Shown here piece after piece: positions 36,153-47,348 of a stretch of DNA of 64,000 nt (its first letter is position 1; each line of letters starts with the position of its first letter). A program made the position numbers and the translations under genes. The notes beneath the pieces are model-generated. The model was given only the letters and a program-made list of their open reading frames with translations. It did no database searches and was not told the DNA's origin. Source of the stretch: Ooceraea biroi (taxonomy: Eukaryota > Arthropoda > Insecta > Hymenoptera > Formicidae); NCBI RefSeq assembly GCF_003672135.1, contig NC_039519.1, positions 4,464,001-4,528,000 of the forward strand, read 5' to 3'.

Positions 36153-37240
36153 CAAGGGGAGGCCACAGGATGTACGTGGACTTTTTGGACGAAACTTGGT
36201 GAGTATTTAGAGAACAATATGTAGATAACGGTAAGAGGGGTCTCCACTTTCGGAACTTTTCGGAACCCAAATAAATAAGATTACAATAGTCATTTTTTAT
36301 TACATTCAATTTTTCCTTTGCCGAACAAAATTGAGCAAAAATTACTTCTGCAATCTTCTTTTCTAATCAAAATGGAACAACCACAATTATATGTATATAC
36401 AGGGTGTCCCGTAAAGACCGGATGAACTCTTAAGGGTAGATTCCTGAGATGATTTTAAGGCGAAAATCCTAATACTAAAATGTCGAGGCTATAATAGTTT
36501 TTGAATTATAAGCATTTATAGTAAGCGAATCAGATCGCCTAAAGTTGGCGCGCTCAGACGTGGCACAACGCAAAGTGCTAAAGGCGAAAAGTAAATGTCG
36601 CCCTTCTTGTTTGCAAAGATTACTTATGCGAAGATAAGATTACTTTTATTAATATTTCTGCAAACGCGCATTGCGCAATGTAACCTTTTACCGTTTTTTT
36701 TAAATATTGGAAGTGGATATTTTTGTATTTTTATGTGATACATAAAGCGCAAGCTGTCAGATGACATTTCCTTCAGAAATCCGCTGTCAATTTCATATTC
36801 TACAGGCAAAACTATAGTTATCAAACAGAATACTTTACAGAGTACTTTACTTGAATGAGTTTCATTTGGATATTAGCAATAATAGCTGCTTAGTTTGTTA
36901 AATAATTGTAAACTAAATACATATTATTGCTAATTACATAGTTAATCTACCCTTAAGAGTTCATCCGGTCTTTACGGGACACCCTGTATATACATGTATA
37001 CATATAATTTTGGTTGTTCCATTTTGATTAGAAAAGAAGGTTGCAGAAGTAATTTTTGCTCAATTTTGTTCGGCAAAGGAAAAATTGAATGTAATAAAAA
37101 ATGACTATTGTAATCTTATTTATTTGGGTTCCGAAAGTTCCGAAAGTGGAGACCCCTCTTACCGTTATCTACATATTGTTCTCTAAATACTCACCAAGTT
37201 TCGTCCAAAAAGTCCACGTACATCCTGTGGCCTCCCCTTG
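36153..37240. mobile_element. CAAGG-ended inverted-repeat element inserted in the LINE
   Basis: The ends CAAGGGGAGGCCACAGGATG and the exact complement are flanked by a direct TTA (36150-36152 and 37241-37243), a 3-bp target duplication. The arms are about 245 bp long and nearly identical. It interrupts the LINE ORF2 and has no transposase. A CAGGGTG element occupies its centre. A relative with CAAGGAAAGG ends and a TCA duplication lies at 54223. The superfamily is not identified; 3-bp duplications occur in PIF/Harbinger and a few other groups. Confidence 0.85.
36400..36986. mobile_element. CAGGGTGTCCC element nested at the centre of the CAAGG element
   Basis: It begins CAGGGTGTCCCGTAAAGACC and ends with the complement, flanked by TA (36398-36399 and 36987-36988). 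The inverted terminal region continues through GGATGAACTCTTAAGGGTAGA. The interior is AT-rich and non-coding. The termini match the elements at 30747 and 40963. Confidence 0.85.
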
Positions 37241-37432
37241 TTAGATAGAAGACAAATAGTTATAATCAATAGGCTGCGTTCCGGACATACTTCTCTAAAT
37301 CAAAGCTTATTTAATCACCACATAGTTGATTCTCCGTTATGTTTGTGTAATGACTACAATCAAACAGCGATCATGTTTGTTGACAATGTTTTCTATTCGA
37401 TGATGAAAGACAACAGCTCCTCAGGGAGTTAA

Positions 37433-37758
37433 GGGGAAGCTGGAGTTGCTAGTGAACTATTTTTTCACTATAGCGATGGTAATTGCAGTTTCGAAAATTC
37501 TCTTTATTGCTTGTGCAGAATAAAAAATCCTTTTCCACAAATGAAGTATAGATACAAAGGAAGCCCGCTCTGCAAGACTTTATATTCAAAATGGAAAAAA
37601 GTTAGAAAAGACAAATGCAAGTTTTTAACTTTTTTCTTTTTATACTTCATTTGTGGAAAAGGATTTTTTATTCTGCACAAGCAATAAAGAGAATTTTCGA
37701 AACTGCAATTACCATCGCTATAGTGAAAAAATAGTTCACTAGCAACTCCAGCATCCCC
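37433..37758. mobile_element. TTAA MITE, almost perfect 326-bp hairpin, inside the LINE
   Basis: Flanked by TTAA (37429-37432 and 37759-37762). The arms pair over essentially their whole length, including TTGCTAGTGAACTATTTTTT and its complement. Removing it together with one TTAA restores continuity of the LINE reading frame, so it arrived after the LINE. Same family as 21919 and 5105. Confidence 0.93.
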
Positions 37759-38155
37759 TTAAAGAGGCATAAGTTTGATAGTCCTTATAGTATCGAGCAA
37801 ATTTTATATACAATGAACTTAGGTGCTATTACAGCGTTAACTAACTTTCTAGGAACGATTAAAATCGCAGTCTAATAATGAGACTTATGCAAAGGAATTT
37901 ATAAGTAATGATATGGTTGTGTACTGAATGAGTTTTGTATTCTTCGATAATCTTTGAATTTCATAGTTATTGAGGTGGTTATTGTTTACAACATATGTGC
38001 GAGAGGTTAAGAGTTCATATCACTCATGTTTTTCTTAAGAGTTTAAAAAATGTTTTTTTTAATTTGTAAAGAACGGGCAATATGGGCTAGTTCCCAGCGC
38101 CATATGTATTTATATTTTGTTTTAATAAAAAAATAAAAAAAATTGCTTTCCTATT

Positions 38156-40960
38156 TTTTAATATTTCTGTTCAATTTCTTAAATTATCCAAACGCATTAG
38201 CAATTTCTCATGGACTTTTATTTATAGTATTTTATATATTAGAATAATGCAAACAGTTGGAATATAAAAATCTTGTTGAGAGCGCGAGATATCGATCGCA
38301 TTTCATTCGATAAAGCAGTGAGCAGCGCCTCAAAGTTCCACTAACGCCCAACAGATGGCGGTGATGCGATCTTCTCCAACCGCGCGTTTTTTCCTCGGAC
38401 GGTCTGGACCGAGAGCGGTCAGATCGGGATGCTGCATAAACGCGGCAACTGCGTTAGCGGTAATTGACGGCTGCCGAAAATCGGCGGCGGCGTGGCGGCG
38501 GCTCGATCGATCGTGGTCGATCGTGATCGATCGCGGCACGCGCGAGAAAAGACTTGCCGCGGACACGTACGCGAATTTCGAAAACGGGAGTGATAGTTGC
38601 GCGTACTGTGCGTGGTACGCGCTGCTCGTCGGATCGTCATCCTCCGCGGAGACGCTCCGCGGAGACGATCCGCTGATCGCCGCGCCGTGTCGCGAGACTT
38701 TAAAGGCCCGGGCCCGTGTTTATGGTTTCTACGCGCGTTTTTGACCGCCGCGCGTCAGCGTCCCGAGGGGTCTGCCCTTTCCGTGCCTTTCAAGCGCGGG
38801 GGATGCCCCTCGAGGCACTGGTCGAAGAGTGAGAGGACTCGAGAGAGTGAGAACGGGAAGTTCCGAGTTCGGTTCTGCCTTCGTTTTCTTTCAACAGTCC
38901 CGAAAGCGGACTCAAAAATTGCTTTTGAATTGACGTCGGACGACGGATTGCACCCTGCGTCCCACGGAACGGCAGTGAGACTGACACGTAGTGTCCGTCC
39001 TTGGCGAGGATGCTCGAGCATTGCGGCGTCGTTTGCCTCCTGGGCCTGTAAACAGCCCGATTGAAATCTGCGTATATTGGAACACGAAAGCTACAATGAA
39101 TTAAATTCAGAGTTTGACTTTTGAATTTGAACGTGAAGTTTGAAATTTGAAAGATTTGAGGAAGGTGCAGGAAGAACGCGTGAAAAGTTTCGAGTGCTAG
39201 CAAGACGGTGCAAATGGGACAACAGATTATTGGAAAACGCGGGACCTTGATCGCGAGAGTGCAGTTTGGTTTCTTCGATCGTCCGGATACGTGCCCAGCA
39301 GCGCGAGAATGTACATGTGTTTCTTCCTGTCAACGCGTTGAACGGCTTTTGGTGAGTCTCTTTTTACGTATGTTTTCACAATCGAGGACATGGATAGATT
39401 AAGCACCTCGATACCTCGTCTCAAGTGCAACATTCATAATTTCGGTTGTTCAATGTGCATTTTGTGATTTCCAACAATTGTTCTAAGGCGAATGTGCACA
39501 ACGCAATAAGTATATAATTTCCTCTGCTTTATTCCTCAAAAACCCAATTGTGCGTACGTCCCATCTTAAATATTGGAAACACAAATGTTTTATTAAAAAT
39601 ATTGATTAAAATAAATTATGATAATAATAATAATAATAAATGGAAGCGTCGGTCCATTGAATCTTTAAAGTTGATAAAACGATAGATCGTGCGATATACA
39701 TTTTTGTTATTTAATGCTCTCCGACTGAAAACATGTGGCAGGGGGGAAAGGGGGGACAAAATCCGCTATTCCAACCAACCTGAAATCATTCCTCTTTTTT
39801 CGCTCTATCTTTCAAGTCTTCCTTAATTTTACGTAATGTTTACGGATTCTAAACGGCGAACCGTTAGGGTCGTTAAAGCCAGTTTTCATATTTACTTTGA
39901 TTTTAACGCTTCGAGAGTACAACTTTAACCGCGCTACGAGTGTCTCTCTCCATGTCTTCCGTGCTGGCGATACAGAGAAAGACGAGAGAGAGAGAGAGAG
40001 GTAATTACGATTGAAGTTAATTGACATCCCCGGAATTAGCCATATCGGAAAGGGATAAAAAGGGCCCGTGAGAGCGGCGCGGCGCACGAGTACCGCGCCA
40101 ATCTCATAAAATCTCGCAATCGTGAAAACACTTCGACGACGCCGACAGGATTGTGCCAGGTGTCGCGCGATACTCGCGACGAACCGGGGACAGAGAGAGA
40201 GAGAGAGCGGAGAGGCGCAGAGAGGGAGAGAGACAGAGAGAAATATGTAAATCTCTCTCTCGAGTGGAGGGACAAGGTACACGCACACGGGTCCTCGCGA
40301 GGGACGACAGTAAGGATGGAGAAAGGAGAAGAGGAGTAAGAAAAAAGCGCCACGGGGAGGCAAAGAGGAGGACGAGGCGTGGAGGGAGGGGCAGAATATT
40401 GGGGCGAAACGCGCGCGCGGAGAGAGAAGGGTTAGAGAAAGAGAAGAAAGAGCGAGAGAGCGAGAGAGGGAGGGAGAGGGGGAGGGAATGCTCGGTGTAT
40501 AAGGCATAGGCTTTAGTTTGGCAGCCCTTGGAATGCGGCGGTCGCGGGGCGGACGACCGCGTGCGCGCTGCTCACACTACGCTCCGCCTGTATGCGTGTG
40601 TCCAATGCCGTGCATACGGGGCTCAACGCCGCGACAAGGGTATCCGGCGCCCCGAGCTGTCGATCGTATTTTCGTTCACGCCCACGCGTACGCCCAGCTG
40701 GACGGACAAGCGGTTTTCTGACCTAAGAAATCCTCGCCTCCCGGGGGTGCAAATAAGATGAGAAAAAAGTGGCACAGATTAAGCGCGATCTGCATGCGAA
40801 TAAAAAGTACGCGTCTTTGAGAGAAACCTCTTTTCCCTGTGTTATCTTATTTGCATTTGTCTTATTTTACTCGTGGTTAATTTACTTGCTCGATTTGTTT
40901 CGTTCTTTTATAACTGGGTGCTAAGCGAGCATGCATACATGTAGATATAAAATTTTATTA
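38156..40960. other. CpG-rich block and GA-rich block, no gene called
   Basis: 38340-39060 is CpG-rich with overlapping open frames on both strands (up to 155 codons), without motifs. A TAA/ATA microsatellite lies at about 39621-39640. 40130-40490 is a purine-rich GAGA block followed by TATAAGG at 40498; this may be a promoter, but the spacing to any initiator-like site is too short to call it. Confidence 0.4.
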
Positions 40961-41268
40961 TACAGGGTGCCCCGGGTTTTAACCGACAAACTGCGGGAGC
41001 ATATTCTACTAGTGGAAATAAGAAAAAATTCTTATATCGAGTTTGCTTAGAAATGCTTTATTACAAAGTTATGAACCAATATTGAAAAGAAATATGAGAT
41101 AAGTAACGACGGAACATAGTGTAGAATTTGGAAGGTCCAAGATGTTTATGTTATGTGTATTCACATGTATTCATGTTCACTATGTTGAAACGATTCAGTA
41201 TGATTGTTACTTTCACAACAGTAGCTGTTAGATTTCAATCGTCGTGTCAACTAGCAATTACTATCAGA

Positions 41269-41536
41269 ATGCCAAAAGTGTTTTCAAATGAGGAATACAC
41301 CGATATTCATTTCGTGTACGGATTCTGTGACGGAAATGCACGAGCTGCCGTACGAGAGTATCAACGTAGATTTCCTAACAGGAGAGTACCAGATAGATTT
41401 AAAGCAACGAATTACTAATTCAGTTACTGAGATGCAACCAAATTTTCAGGAGTGTCGTACTGTAACAAATTCTGTACTACGTCGATGTCTAGCTTGTATC
41501 GATGTGCAAGGACAACATTTTGAAATGCGTCACTAA
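41269..41536 (+). pseudogene. Deleted DUF4817-type transposase, copy 1
   Basis: The N-terminal part reads MPKVFSNEEYTDIHFVYGFC, then NARAAVREYQRRFPNRRVPDR, the helix-turn-helix block annotated as DUF4817 in many ant and other insect transposases. After ATNY the frame closes. In another frame the sequence continues RITNSVTEMQ...VLRRCLACIDVQGQHFEMRH, which matches the usual C-terminal tail (a basic helix ending in GxHFE). The whole DDE catalytic core between the two blocks is missing, so the gene is an internal-deletion derivative. This copy has FPNRR where copies 2-4 have FPDRR. Confidence 0.8.
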
Positions 41537-41951
41537 ATCATTGCGTAATTTTTATTTTTGTGAAAAAATCCGTTGTTACTTATCTCATATTTCTTTTCAT
41601 ATTGGTTTATAACTTTGTAATGAAGCATTTCTAAGCAAACTCGATATAAGAATTTTTTCTTATTTCCACTAGTAGAATATGCTCCCGCAGTTTGTCGGTT
41701 AAAACCGGGACACCCTGTATATATATACATAATGATTAATTAATATGAATATTATAAAGCAATATTGAAAAGAAATATGAGATAAGTAACGACGGAACAT
41801 AGTGTAGAATTTGCAAGGTCGAAGATGTTTATGTTACGTGTATTCACATGTATTCATGTTCACTATGTTGAAACGATTCAGTATGATTGTTACTTTCACA
41901 ACAGTAGCTGTTAGATTTCAATCGTCGTGTCAACTAGCAATTACTATCAGA

Positions 41952-42219
41952 ATGCCAAAAGTGTTTTCAAATGAGGAATACACCGATATTCATTTCGTGT
42001 ACGGATTCTGTGACGGAAATGCACGAGCTGCCGTACGAGAGTATCAACGTAGATTTCCTGACAGGAGAGTACCAGATAGATTTAAAGCAACGAATTACTA
42101 ATTCAGTCACTGAGATGCAACAAAATTTTCAGGAATGTCGTACCGTAACAAATTCTGTACTACGTCGATGTCTAGCTTGTATCGATGTGCAAGGACAACA
42201 TTTTGAAATGCGTCACTAA
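41952..42219 (+). pseudogene. Deleted DUF4817-type transposase, copy 2
   Basis: Same structure as copy 1: HTH block, frame break, C-terminal tail, no catalytic core. It shares the deletion breakpoint with the other three copies, so the deletion preceded tandem duplication. Confidence 0.8.
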
Positions 42220-42638
42220 ATCATTGCGTAGATAATTTTTATTTTTGTGAAAAAATCCGTTGTTACTTATCTCATATTTCTTTTCATATTGGTTTATAAC
42301 TTTGTAATGAAGCATTTCTAAGCAAACTCGATATAAGAATTTTTTCTTATTTCCACTAGTAGAATATGCTCCCGCAGTTTGTCGGTTAAAACCGGGACAC
42401 CCTGTATATATATACATAATGATTAATTAATATGAATATTATAAACCAATATTGAAAAGAAATATGAGATAAGTAACGACGGAACATAGTGTAGAATTTG
42501 CAAGGTCGAAGATGTTTATGTTACGTGTATTCACATGTATTCATGTTCACTATGTTGAAACGATTCAGTATGATTGTTACTTTCACAACAGTAGCTGTTA
42601 GATTTCAATCGTCGTGTCAACTAGCAATTACTATCAGA

Positions 42639-42906
42639 ATGCCAAAAGTGTTTTCAAATGAGGAATACACCGATATTCATTTCGTGTACGGATTCTGTGA
42701 CGGAAATGCACGAGCTGCCGTACGAGAGTATCAACGTAGATTTCCTGACAGGAGAGTACCAGATAGATTTAAAGCAACGAATTACTAATTCAGTTACTGA
42801 GATGCAACCAAATTTTCAGGAATGTCGTACCGTAACAAATTCTGTACTACGTCGATGTCTAGCTTGTATCGATGTGCAAGGACAACATTTTGAAATGCGT
42901 CACTAA
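42639..42906 (+). pseudogene. Deleted DUF4817-type transposase, copy 3
   Basis: Same structure and breakpoint as copies 1, 2 and 4, with only scattered substitutions (for example MQPNFQ, as in copy 1, where copies 2 and 4 have MQQNFQ). Confidence 0.8.
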
Positions 42907-43325
42907 ATCGTTGCGTAGATAATTTTTATTTTTGTGAAAAAATCCGTTGTTACTTATCTCATATTTCTTTTCATATTGGTTTATAACTTTGTAATGAAGC
43001 ATTTCTAAGCAAACTCGATATAAGAATTTTTTCTTATTTCCACTAGTAGAATATGCTCCCGCAGTTTGTCGGTTAAAACCGGGACACCCTGTATATATAT
43101 ACATAATGATTAATTAATATGAATATTATAAACCAATATTGAAAAGAAATATGAGATAAGTAACGACGGAACATAGTGTAGAATTTGCAAGGTCGAAGAT
43201 GTTTATGTTACGTGTATTCACATGTATTCATGTTCACTATGTTGAAACGATTCAGTATGATTGTTACTTTCACAACAGTAGCTGTTAGATTTCAATCGTC
43301 GTGTCAACTAGCAATTACTATCAGA

Positions 43326-43593
43326 ATGCCAAAAGTGTTTTCAAATGAGGAATACACCGATATTCATTTCGTGTACGGATTCTGTGACGGAAATGCACGA
43401 GCTGCCGTACGAGAGTATCAACGTAGATTTCCTGACAGGAGAGTACCAGATAGATTTAAAGCAACGAATTACTAATTCAGTCACTGAGATGCAACAAAAT
43501 TTTCAGGAATGTCGTACCGTAACAAATTCTGTACTACGTCGATGTCTAGCTCGTATCGATGTGCAAGGACAACATTTTGAAATGCGTCACTAA
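43326..43593 (+). pseudogene. Deleted DUF4817-type transposase, copy 4
   Basis: Same structure and breakpoint. Distinguished by CLARID for CLACID in the tail. This is the unit that meets the genomic flank at the right end of the array. Confidence 0.8.
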
Positions 43594-43781
43594 ATCGTTG
43601 CGTAGATAATTTTTATTTTTGTGAAAAAATCCGTTGTTACTTATCTCATATTTCTTTTTATATTGGTTTATAACTTTGTAATGAAGCATTTCTAAGCAAA
43701 CTCGATATAAGAATTTTTTCTTATTTCCACTAGTAGAATATGCTCCCGCAGTTTGTCGGTTAAAACCCGGGACACCCTGTA

Positions 43782-44603
43782 TATTTTATAGTTCAATTTA
43801 CACAATTTCAAAGAGAATTGGCTGAAATAGAAGATTTATAAGATATAGGAAGACTATACACGCACATACACACACTATATGTCAATTATGCCAGTATAAA
43901 AACAAATATTAACAAATTTGAATTTATGATAATTCAATCTTTCTTATATTACAATTTATGACAAGAAAAATTTATTTATTCAAGATTGTATGTGTAGGGC
44001 AGAGGAGGGAGAGAAGAAGAAAGGAAAGAGAAGGGGAGAAAAGGAAAGAGAGAGAGTTTTATGAGCGGGAGAGAGAGAAAGAGAATCGCAATAAAATCGT
44101 AAGAGAATCGCTTTTTCAAATAAGCAGCATATTTTTCCAAGAAGCACAACTTCGAATTCGCTTTTTACAAAATCACTTAACGATTACCGGTTGACCCTGA
44201 TTTTCTTCTGGCAAATGATAGGTTTACGGCAGGCACAGGCTTCATATTCATGCACACGCCCGTTCGTTCTTGTACACAGGTACGGATGCACGTATATCCA
44301 ATCGGTCAGTTAGAAAGGCAGATGTGTGTGGACCAGTCGAGGTCAGTAAATACATTTCGGGACAACGCCATTTTTGGCGACTCCGTTTACATTAAACCAG
44401 TTACCTCAGAGTCTTGTACGTTAAATCAGTCAACGAACCAAGACTCCAAATTAATCCGTGAAATTCGTTTACAGTTATCAAGAAAAAAACGTTGTCGCTA
44501 AATACGTCACAGATGTATCACGGATGCATGGGGAAACATATTTTCGTGTCTTATACATAACAGAAAGTTAATTATCACGCACTTATTTTTAATTGATTTT
44601 TAG
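43782..44603. other. No gene recognised
   Basis: AT-rich sequence with a GA-rich run at about 44000-44085. No motif-bearing frame. Confidence 0.4.
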
Positions 44604-45546
44604 GTAAATCTACCGATTAGCGAACCCACCTCCTATCACCTTGTCCTTCACATATATTATAGAGGTCACCCTTCTAAGTAACATTGTGCAAGTTTTAACC
44701 GTTGGTCGTTGTTTACTAAAAAGTTATTAACAAAAGAAGTTTAATGCTTTTGCGCGAATTTTCAGCTGTCTACGCGAACCAAGAACATAATATTGACATA
44801 TATTACAAAGGTCACCTTCCCGAATAACCCGCACTAGGTTTTAGTCGTCGATCGTTGTTTATGAATAAGTTATTAACAAAAGAAATTTTGCAAATATAGT
44901 AGTTATTTTGAATATTGAAAGATATAAAAGACGAATATGTATATGAACGAAGGAAGGAAAGTCATTTAAAGCAGTGAATCGTTAATATATAGAATAGTTT
45001 CTTTTAATACAAGTACAAAGTATTCTTCACTTTAACCAAAAGCATAAACAGTTAAATACAAAGTATTCTCTGCCTTAACCTAACCTAAACTAACCTAACC
45101 TAACCTGGTTAGGTTATATTTTCCGAAACTGGAGCCTCGGACGGCTCGTTTTCAGCCCGCTTCGCGGGAGGGCGGGGGGCAGGGGCTTCGCCCCCCCCCC
45201 GCCGGAATCCGTGCCGTGTACCAGGTGATCAAAATATGTACGGTAAAATCTGTTACACTGGTTCTGGCGGGGGGCGGGGGGCGAAGCCCCTGCCCCCCGC
45301 CCTCCCGCGAAGCGGGCTGAAACCGAGCGTATGTGTCCGGGGCTCCAGTTTCGGAAAATATAACCTTTTGCTTGTGTGGACGGCTGAAAATTCGTGCAAA
45401 ATCATTAAACTTCTTTTGTTAATAACTTTTTAGTAAACAACGACCGACGGCTAAAACCTTTTGAAGGTCACTCAGGAGGGCGACCTCTATAATATATGTC
45501 AAGGACAAGGTGATAGGAGGTGGGTTCGCTAATCGGTAGATTTACC
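44604..45546. mobile_element. Large foldback element with GGTAAATCTACCG ends
   Basis: The left GGTAAATCTACCGATTAGCG is the exact complement of the right end, and the homology continues through AACCCACCTCCTATCACCTT. A second inner pair is GC-rich: CTTCGCGGGAGGGCGGGG at about 45160 and its complement near 45300. A direct repeat around GTTATTAACAAAAGAA occurs twice in the left half. No clear target duplication and no open transposase frame were found. It contains telomere-like repeats at its centre. Confidence 0.75.
45075..45116 (+). repeat. Interstitial telomere-like (CCTAA)n / (TTAGG)n tract
   Basis: Several CCTAA units, one with a single-base change, are followed by CCTGGTTAGG, a head-to-head junction of the complementary TTAGG motif. 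TTAGG is the canonical insect telomere repeat. The tract is about 40 bp and sits inside a foldback element. Confidence 0.75.
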
Positions 45547-47315
45547 GATTTTTATCCCTTTGATCGAACCTGCTCTCTGATAATGTAACGTGACATAACT
45601 TACGCAACTTTCATAACGACAGATTCGTAGCTGTTTCATCGTTCTAACGTTAACGACTGTCGCTCCAGTTTCAATGATAATTATTATGGTGGCGTGATTC
45701 GGCGGATATCACATCGATAAAAGTTCCCCGAAAGAGCACCCGAGCGAGGTTGGCACGTCGAGGAACACGAGGACCCCTTCTTGAAACATACGCTTAAGGA
45801 AGCACTTTGGGAGCCTGCCGGAGTAATTGCATACAAGAGTCCGTCAAAGCGAGCAACACGAGCGTGCACAAACGCAGTGTGCACGGGACAAGCCCTGGGG
45901 AACGACGGTGCAGGACCTCGTATATTGAGACAGAATTTCTCATCGGGGACACGGCCCGAAATATTCGTCTCCGAGCCCGAGAGGTGCTCCCGTTTTCTCC
46001 GACATGCCCGATAATGCAGTCGCAAAGCGGTTCTTACGCACTCATCGTCTGTTTATCTGGCCTGGTATCCATCCGGGTTATCGCAACTGGTTAAATTCGG
46101 GGCTTCGTAATTTTTTCTCTGTCCTAAATCCCTACGAATGCGTAAAATATGTAGCAAGTCGGTGCACAGTACAAAGGAAATGCAATTCTCCAAATTTGCT
46201 TGTTTCTCGAAACACACGTTGCGGAAGAGAATAAGTAATTTATAATCTCCGAAGTACGCTTTATAAATTTTTATAAGTTATATTTCTTTAAGGATCTTTC
46301 CTGATTTACAAGTTGCGAAATCAGCTTTCCGCTTTTCTTCCTACCAACTTTCTCTTCTCTTTCGTTTTACAATTCATTTTGCAATTTCGTTCATGCTTTC
46401 TTCTTTTTCTTCCTCTCTTATCGTATCTATTATCGTATCTCTTCTTCTAAATGCTATTTTTAACATATGTTAATAGAAACATATTTATGCATGTAAGGTA
46501 AGAATTCGGCACTATTAACGAAATATAATTCATTATGTATTATCAATTTATGTTGTTACTCGCTTATCGTATATATTAAGATCAAATAGCTGTTTTTTCC
46601 TTGATGCGATAACATCTCGCCGTTAATTATCCTCTACAATTGTACGACCGTTTGTTAATGACCTTCGCGCTCGAGAAAGTTTCGCATAATTACTTTCTTT
46701 CATAGATTATTTCTAGTTAGGTAGGTTTCTCGTGTGAAATGCTGTGAAGTTTCTGCATTATTTCAAGCGACGTGTCTGTACAACATTTCCTTTCATTCGT
46801 CGAGTTTGGAAGTGCATCTAACAATGCTCTATCCGTTTGCTTGTAGCAAGAGAACAGATGTTATTCGTTGCTGCTCGTTGTCATAACGTTGATAACGATG
46901 AAATTGTTATCAGAGGAGGTATAAATAACTAATTGTCATTTCTTCTTCATTTATTCTCCAAATAAAGATGAAATGATAATTAGTTATTTGGAGCCAGTTG
47001 ACAAATTATTCAGATGAATTTAGACGGACAAGATTTCCTGAAAAAGTTTTTAAAATCGCGTGATATGACGCAAAAGGGCAGGAAAATATAAATTAACGTT
47101 AACCGAAGTGACATCAGTAAAATTAATGAAATTATGATAGTATAAAACAAATATATACATAACCGGCGATAAAATCCCATAAAATCTCGGTATATTGCGT
47201 GAAGTGATGTGAAGAAACCACTCTCATTCGCTTCCGGAATCTCGCTTCGATCGTAAAAGAAAACTGGATGATGCTGATGAGATGGACAAGCGTGTAAACG
47301 TGTGATAATTTACAG
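45547..47315. other. No coding gene recognised; upstream region of the split gene
   Basis: Mixed then AT-rich sequence. Open frames of 75-113 codons at 45684-46234 overlap on both strands without motifs. The 5' UTR intron of the gene starting at 47349 probably lies here, since a TTTACAG acceptor ends it at 47315; the upstream exon and promoter were not located. Confidence 0.4.
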
Positions 47316-47348
47316 GTTTTCCGGTGGTGCTAGCTTCTTGGAGACACC

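Larger units (their letters stand above)
35686..38142 (+). mobile_element. 5'-truncated LINE-type retroelement with nested insertions
   Basis: A 13-bp duplication, TTGCTTTCCTATT, lies at 35673-35685 and again at 38143-38155, directly after an A-rich tail (38124-38142); this is the signature of a non-LTR insertion. The coding remnants are the end of ORF2: the RNase H motif NELADTLAKNA near 35940, then KPWFHDVHL up to 36152, RRQIVIINRLRSGHTSLNQS from about 37247, and KRHKFDSPYSIEQILYT ending in a stop at 37873-37875. The reading frame resumes when two inserted elements (36153-37240 and 37433-37758) are discounted. At least one nonsense change lies near 37382. RNase H plus this tail is typical of the I/R1-like LINE groups; the exact clade is not settled. 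Confidence 0.85.
40963..43779 (+). mobile_element. CAGGGTG transposon containing four tandem DUF4817 transposase remnants
   Basis: The outer ends are CAGGGTGCCCCGGGTTTTAA and its near complement, flanked by TA. Inverted arms reach about 150 bp, to AATATTGAAAAGAAATATGAG. Inside, a ~687-bp unit starting CAATATTGAAAAG occurs at 41077, 41760, 42447 and 43134. Units 1-3 each end in a complete right terminus (GGGACACCCTG) plus about 40 bp of AT-rich sequence; unit 4 ends at the terminus followed by different flanking DNA. Each unit has a deleted transposase gene. The transposon is not autonomous. Confidence 0.9.

Noticed and set aside
40498..40520. TATAAGG near a TTTAGTTTG initiator-like string
   Set aside because: Spacing of about 17 bp is too short for a TATA-Inr pair, and no coding exon is recognised downstream.
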